A stretch of DNA of 64,000 bases, taken from NCBI RefSeq assembly GCF_014705615.1, contig NZ_JACXJA010000013.1, positions 1 through 64,000 on the forward strand. Reading direction: 5' to 3'. Origin of the DNA: Paenibacillus oceani. Its GTDB lineage: Bacteria; Bacillota; Bacilli; Paenibacillales; NBRC-103111. The position numbers were made by a program, and so were the translations under genes. How positions within the stretch are numbered: position 1 is the first letter of the stretch; each line of letters begins with the position of its first letter. This document shows, one piece after another, positions 60,096 to 64,000 of the stretch. The notes beneath the pieces were generated by a model. It had not been told where the DNA came from, did not search any database, and worked only from the letters and a program-made list of their open reading frames with translations.

Positions 60096-60332
60096 CTGGT
60101 TCCTTACTTATAGCCTTATATAAAGACACTGGTTTGGAATGGGTTGCAAGCAAATCCTTATAAAATAAGGGTTTTCTTTGGTTTATCTGCAAGTTTCCGA
60201 CCTTCTTCAAAAATGTCCGGTCTATAATTGTGGTTTTCTTTTTTCTTATAAAAGGGAACCAGAACGATGTGATCTATGTAAGAACTGGCAGGCATTTTTT
60301 AGGCACGGATTTACTAGGTGCGTATTGGAATT

Positions 60333-60501
60333 CTGTTTGGGTTTACGCTTTGGATTTACGTTTTGGGTTTACGTCTTGGATTTACGTTTTGGGTTTGCGT
60401 TTTGGGTTTGCGTTTTGGGTTTGCGTTTTGGGTTTGCGTTTTGGGTTTGCGTTTTGGGTTTGCGTTTTGGGTTTGCGTTTTGAACTATGCCTTGGACTAT
60501 A
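60333..60501 (+). repeat. 13-bp minisatellite with decaying edges
   Basis: Seven perfect units CGTTTTGGGTTTG occupy 60385-60475. Four imperfect units precede them (60333-60384) and at least two follow (60476-60501), with traces to about 60560. Divergence rises towards both ends. Because 13 is not a multiple of three, all frames stay open (a 13-residue period), so apparent open frames here are artefacts. Bases 60096-60332 contain nothing I can support. Confidence 0.9.
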
Positions 60502-60630
60502 TCTTGAAATCGCGTCCTGGCATTATGACTTGGAACTTGTCTTGGAATCACGCCCCGGTTTGTCCGTTGCATATTACGGGACGCCTGTCCATCATCAATA
60601 AAATTCCTATTCTCCCTTAAACACCCAATA

Positions 60631-60646
60631 TGTTTCACGTGAAATC
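60631..60646. promoter_or_regulatory. parS-like ParB-binding site
   Basis: TGTTTCACGTGAAATC matches the Bacillus parS consensus TGTTNCACGTGAAACA at all but the last two bases, including the central TTTCACGTGAAA palindrome. Intergenic. ParB loading here is inferred. Confidence 0.5.
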
Positions 60647-60661
60647 ATCCGTTTATTTATA

Positions 60662-60691
60662 TTGACAGACAAGTTTACACCGAAATATAAT
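60662..60691 (+). promoter_or_regulatory. Promoter of the plus-strand binding-protein gene
   Basis: TTGACA, 18-base spacer, TATAAT, embedded in an AT-rich palindromic stretch. It gives a leader of about 300 bases before the GTG at 61002. The leader holds an AAAGGAGGAG at about 60791 with no ATG, GTG or TTG at usable spacing that opens a convincing frame. Confidence 0.65.
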
Positions 60692-61001
60692 ATATTATAT
60701 ATAATCTATAAATGATAGTTGATCTCCCCATTCACGCATATAAATAAGAAAAGCAACGGGAAATGTCCGCACGGTTTTGCATCGCTCAGGAAAGGAGGAG
60801 TCTATCCGGCAACAAACGTGCCCCGTCATCCGATAATCGCAGTTTTGTTTCCGCACCGGAGAGAACCATATCCGCACCCTGGACGAAGCCCGGCCGCATG
60901 TGGGCGGTCCACCCAGAGAGAGGTAAAGTTTCGTTGTCTGCCAACATCACACTTCGCTAACAAGCAAGCGGATTAACCAAAATAATCATGAGGTGATCGA
61001 A

Positions 61002-62321
61002 GTGAGCAAATCGGCATTGCCTTTGTTATTTTCCGCTTTATCCGTTGTGTTGATCCTTAGCGGCTGCAGCAAATCTCCCGGCACTACCGTTCAAGAGCCC
61101 GCCACTGGAGAACCCGCGAAACCGGCCATCCAAACCGAGCCGGTGACCGTCACGATCGGAGCGAATCCGTTCTTTTTGACGGACGAGGAACTGAAGAAGT
61201 ACGTAGCCGACCCCGTGAAGAAAAAATATCCGCACATTACCGTAGTCCGGTCCAACGACATGCCGAAAGGAACCCAAACGGTAGAAGAAATGGTCGTGAA
61301 CAAAAACATTCCGGACATCCTCGTCGACGCACCGTATGCGCTGATGAAAATAATCGGGCTGGGCGTCACCCAAAACATGGATGACCTGATCCGCAAGCAT
61401 CAATTCGATAAAAACCGCCTCCTGCCCGAACTCATCGACTCCCTGAAAACCGCCACCGGCCTTGACTACATGGTATCGCTCCCCTTTTACAACAACGCCT
61501 TCGGCTTATTTTACAATGCCGACCTATTCGACAAATTCGCCGTCAGCTACCCGACCGACAAGATGACGTGGGAAGAGATTCAGAAGAAAGCTGTACAGCT
61601 CACGAGAGAGGAAGGAGATAAGAAGTATATCGGACTGTGGGCCGGCGACGCGATGTGGGGCGGGTATCAGCTCGGATTGCCGTATTTGGACAAAGAAAAG
61701 AAAAAAGCGATGCTGGACACGGAAGATTGGCGAAGCGTGCTGGCGCTGTGGAAGAGCTTGTACGATACACAAGGAGCGCTGATGCCCCCGGCCGGTACGA
61801 ACTACGAGCAGCTGTTCTTCGACGGGCAGGTAGCGATCGCCTTCGGCCATATGGGAACGCTGCAGAAGCTGCGCGAGACGAACCCGTTCAACTGGAACGT
61901 GTTCACGTACCCGTCGAACAACAAAGCACCGGGCTTCGGCCAGCGGGCGGACACCTACAACATGCTGATCACGCAGCAAAGCAAAAACAAAGACGCCTCC
62001 TTCCAGGTCATCTCCGTCGTTCTGTCGGATGAAGTGCAGCTCGAATGGTCGCGCAACGGGAAGATGTCCGTCCTGAAGGACACGAGCATTCACAACGAAT
62101 TCGGCAAAGCAATCACCGCCTTCCAAAACAAAAATGTAGCCGCTCTCACCAAAGCCAAGCTGCAAGTAATCCAGCCCTTCGTCTACGACTACCCCACTCT
62201 GCCGGTCATTCGGATCAACACCGCGTTTAACGAGGTGCTGCACCAAGGCAAAGACATCAACACCGCGCTGCGCGAAGCAAACGAGCTGATGGAGCAGGAT
62301 ACGAAAGCATTCCTGAAGTAA
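61002..62321 (+). CDS. Extracellular solute-binding lipoprotein (third paralogue type)
   Basis: About 439 residues from a GTG at 61002 (GAGGTG 6 bases upstream). Signal peptide with lipobox LSGC. Same general fold as the two cassette proteins (LFYNADLFDKFAVSYPTDKM, TWEEI) but clearly more diverged and encoded on the opposite strand. Oligosaccharide binding is likely; no permease is near. It may belong with the glycoside hydrolase gene 980 bases downstream. Confidence 0.88.
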   Translation: MSKSALPLLFSALSVVLILSGCSKSPGTTVQEPATGEPAKPAIQTEPVTVTIGANPFFLTDEELKKYVADPVKKKYPHITVVRSNDMPKGTQTVEEMVVNKNIPDILVDAPYALMKIIGLGVTQNMDDLIRKHQFDKNRLLPELIDSLKTATGLDYMVSLPFYNNAFGLFYNADLFDKFAVSYPTDKMTWEEIQKKAVQLTREEGDKKYIGLWAGDAMWGGYQLGLPYLDKEKKKAMLDTEDWRSVLALWKSLYDTQGALMPPAGTNYEQLFFDGQVAIAFGHMGTLQKLRETNPFNWNVFTYPSNNKAPGFGQRADTYNMLITQQSKNKDASFQVISVVLSDEVQLEWSRNGKMSVLKDTSIHNEFGKAITAFQNKNVAALTKAKLQVIQPFVYDYPTLPVIRINTAFNEVLHQGKDINTALREANELMEQDTKAFLK

Positions 62322-63302
62322 ATGCTGGGGGGGGGCGGTTGTTCGAGGGGAACCGGTGCAGAGGGGCGGGGAGTCGTTAGGACGCTCTTGGAGGCTACGG
62401 AGCAGGTAGTCGCTAGGACGCTCCGGGTAGCTGAGGGGAAGGTAGTCGAACGAGTGCTCTTTTGACACGAATTGGCGGGTAGTTTCTACGGGAGCTTCAT
62501 GAAACTATGGGGCGGAATCGGTAGCTATGGAGCAGGAAGTCGAACGAGTGTTTCGGAGTGCTATAGGGCGCAATGGGCCATGGGACGCCGCTGGGGATGT
62601 TGGATAATCTCGCAGGATCGATTTCATTTATACCGGTCCAATGGTTGATTCCCGCTCCCCCTGTCCCCTTTTTGCTACCTTTCTGCTACCCTCCTGCCCC
62701 CCATCCTGCTCCCCCCGCCTTCCACCTCCTTCATCTTCTCAGCAAGCCGGTGGACGCGATCGTTCGAGAGGTGGCATAGCGGTCTTTAGCAGCTCTTATT
62801 TTCAACAAATCGGGTTATTCATCCAAAATAAGGGATGAACGGGACCCTTATTACAGACGGAAAACGCCATTTCGCCCTTACACCGCTGAAATAAAGGCTG
62901 CAAAAAGCTCTTATTTCTCCAAATTTGGCAGATCCGCCGATTTAAGAGCTGCTAATCGCTCTTATTTCAGGCAGATCGGATTCTACGAACTAGCTGGGGC
63001 CACGACGCCCTGACCTACTTTGGCCTGCCCTGCTCTGCTCTGTTCTGTTCTGCCCTGCTCACCATCGTCGCGGCGCGAAGCTACATATACTCATCACTTT
63101 CAGGAACAACAGCCGAACTTCACAATATGCAGCACGGCAGTCCTCTCCGGATCAGGATATTCCGCCAAACGGAGGATGCCGGAGCTCCCTCCGCTTACCA
63201 CGAACAAGGCGGTGAAGCAAGGCAATGAGCCATGCCGCGGGTGAGGCGGCCCCGAACCCGCGCCGGCTGCTGCTCCCTTTACCCAAACAAGGAGGGCCAA
63301 GC
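62322..63302. other. Gene-free stretch with degenerate short repeats
   Basis: AGTCGTTAGGACGCTC/AGTCGCTAGGACGCTC (near 62370 and 62408) and AGTCGAACGAGTG (near 62446 and 62540) recur in a G-rich stretch. From 62780 to 63000, motifs like GCTCTTATTTC and TTAAGAGCTGC recur, similar to those near 40800. No frame with a ribosome site was found until AAGGAGGGCC just before 63303. Confidence 0.5.
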
Positions 63303-64000
63303 ATGAACCTGCAAAAAATGCCGTGGTACCAAAGCAGCTTCCGGCGCTGCCTGATCGATATGCACATTCCCGACTGGGACGAACGGTTTCTGTCGGAGCT
63401 GGACCCGCAAGCCTACGTGGACCTGATGACCCTCGCCCGTGTCGACACCGCGATGATCTATGCCGACTCCTGCCTCGGCATCTGCTACTGGCCGACTCCC
63501 ATCGGCCATATGCATGGAGGCATCCGAGGCCGGGACATGCTCGGGGAGATCGTCGCAGGCTGCCGGGAGCGCGGAATCAACGCGATCGTGTATGACAACT
63601 TTTGGTCCAAGTGGGCCTACGACAACTACCCCGAATGGCGGTTCATCTCCGATGAAGGCAAAGGCACGGCCGACTATTTATGGACCAAGGGCCGCTATGG
63701 CGTCTGCTGCTTCAATACGCCCTACCGCGGGTTCATGCTGGCGCAAATCGAAGATTTGTGCGACCGCTACGCGTTTGACGGCATGTGGATCGACATGATC
63801 TTTTGGCCGTATTCGCCCTGTCACTGCCCCGGCTGCAAGCGACGATACCGCGAAGAAACCGGAGCCGAGCTGCCGCTCAAGGCCGACTGGGCCGATCCGG
63901 GCTGGGTCCGATTCCAGCGTACCCGGGAAGCCTGGCTGGCGGAATTCATCGGCGAACTGGCCGCCGTCGTAAGGCGTAAGCGTCCCGGCGCTTCCTTCGG
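63303..64000 (+). CDS. Glycoside hydrolase-like protein (GHL6/beta-galactosidase type), partial
   Basis: The gene runs off the right edge; 232 codons are visible. The ATG at 63303 has AAGGAGGG 7 bases upstream. No signal peptide, so it is cytoplasmic. The sequence fits a TIM barrel of the hypothetical glycosyl hydrolase 6 / alpha-fucosidase-like group: YVDLMTLARVDTAMIYADS, GINAIVYDNFWSKWAYDNYP, YAFDGMWIDMIFWPY with candidate acidic residue in FDGMWIDM, and a four-cysteine/histidine patch CHCPGC typical of this group. It likely acts on imported oligosaccharides from the neighbouring cassette. Family name is by visual recognition. Confidence 0.75.
   Translation, partial: MNLQKMPWYQSSFRRCLIDMHIPDWDERFLSELDPQAYVDLMTLARVDTAMIYADSCLGICYWPTPIGHMHGGIRGRDMLGEIVAGCRERGINAIVYDNFWSKWAYDNYPEWRFISDEGKGTADYLWTKGRYGVCCFNTPYRGFMLAQIEDLCDRYAFDGMWIDMIFWPYSPCHCPGCKRRYREETGAELPLKADWADPGWVRFQRTREAWLAEFIGELAAVVRRKRPGASF

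Noticed and set aside
60385-60475. CRISPR-like periodicity
   Set aside because: Units are directly adjacent 13-mers with no spacers, so this is a minisatellite.
60178-60620. Overlapping open frames with FGFAFWVCVLGLR periodicity
   Set aside because: They translate a 13-bp minisatellite that happens to be open in all frames; no ribosome site and no plausible protein.
62573-62838. Short plus-strand frames rich in Pro and Ser near 62.6-62.8 kb
   Set aside because: No ribosome site and low-complexity C/T-rich sequence; treated as non-coding.

Overview
The window looks like a chromosomal stretch of a Paenibacillaceae bacterium (Paenibacillus or Cohnella type). The evidence is the moderately high GC content, strong AGGAGG ribosome sites with frequent GTG and TTG starts, giant SLH-anchored surface proteins, many lipoprotein sugar-binding proteins, Cache-AraC regulators and CcpA/MntR-like operators. 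Almost all genes lie on the minus strand. No rRNA, tRNA or CRISPR array was seen.

Region 1 (1-11.1 kb) holds a 2.3-kilo-residue SLH/fibronectin surface protein, a membrane Cache-AraC regulator and a translationally coupled solute-binding lipoprotein. Region 2 (11.1-30.5 kb) is a defence and repair island. It contains a complete four-gene Wadjet operon (jetABCD, the DUF2397/DUF2398/TIGR02680/DUF2399 subtype), bracketed by direct copies of a degenerate type I toxin-antitoxin-like RNA element. It continues with an AraC-effector regulator and a complete bacterial RNA-repair operon (rlaP, a small unknown frame, hen1, pnkp). The RNA-repair operon has its own promoter, a 40-codon leader frame and an intrinsic terminator before the first gene, which looks like an attenuator. 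Two MITE copies bracket that second block. A c-di-AMP (ydaO-type) riboswitch and terminator precede a solitary 53-residue protein gene.

Region 3 (30.5-39.2 kb) and region 5 (48-62.3 kb) are two paralogous polysaccharide cassettes. Each has a very large secreted heparinase II/III-type lyase, a solute-binding lipoprotein and a cytoplasmic regulator in which a GntR DNA-binding domain is fused to a solute-binding-protein domain. Cassette 2 adds a secreted beta-propeller protein, a 2-hydroxyacid dehydrogenase, a second solute-binding lipoprotein and the start of a glycoside hydrolase at the right edge. No ABC permease for sugars is present, so the binding proteins must use permeases encoded elsewhere. 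cre-like sites suggest carbon catabolite control.

Region 4 (39.2-48 kb) is mixed: a streptothricin acetyltransferase, a glycosyltransferase pair (one truncated), a P-loop kinase-like protein, the manganese transporter operon mntABCD with two MntR-box-like operators, and a small membrane protein.

Start sites were chosen by reading ribosome-binding sites and overlaps. Family names come from recognising motifs by eye; no database search was run.
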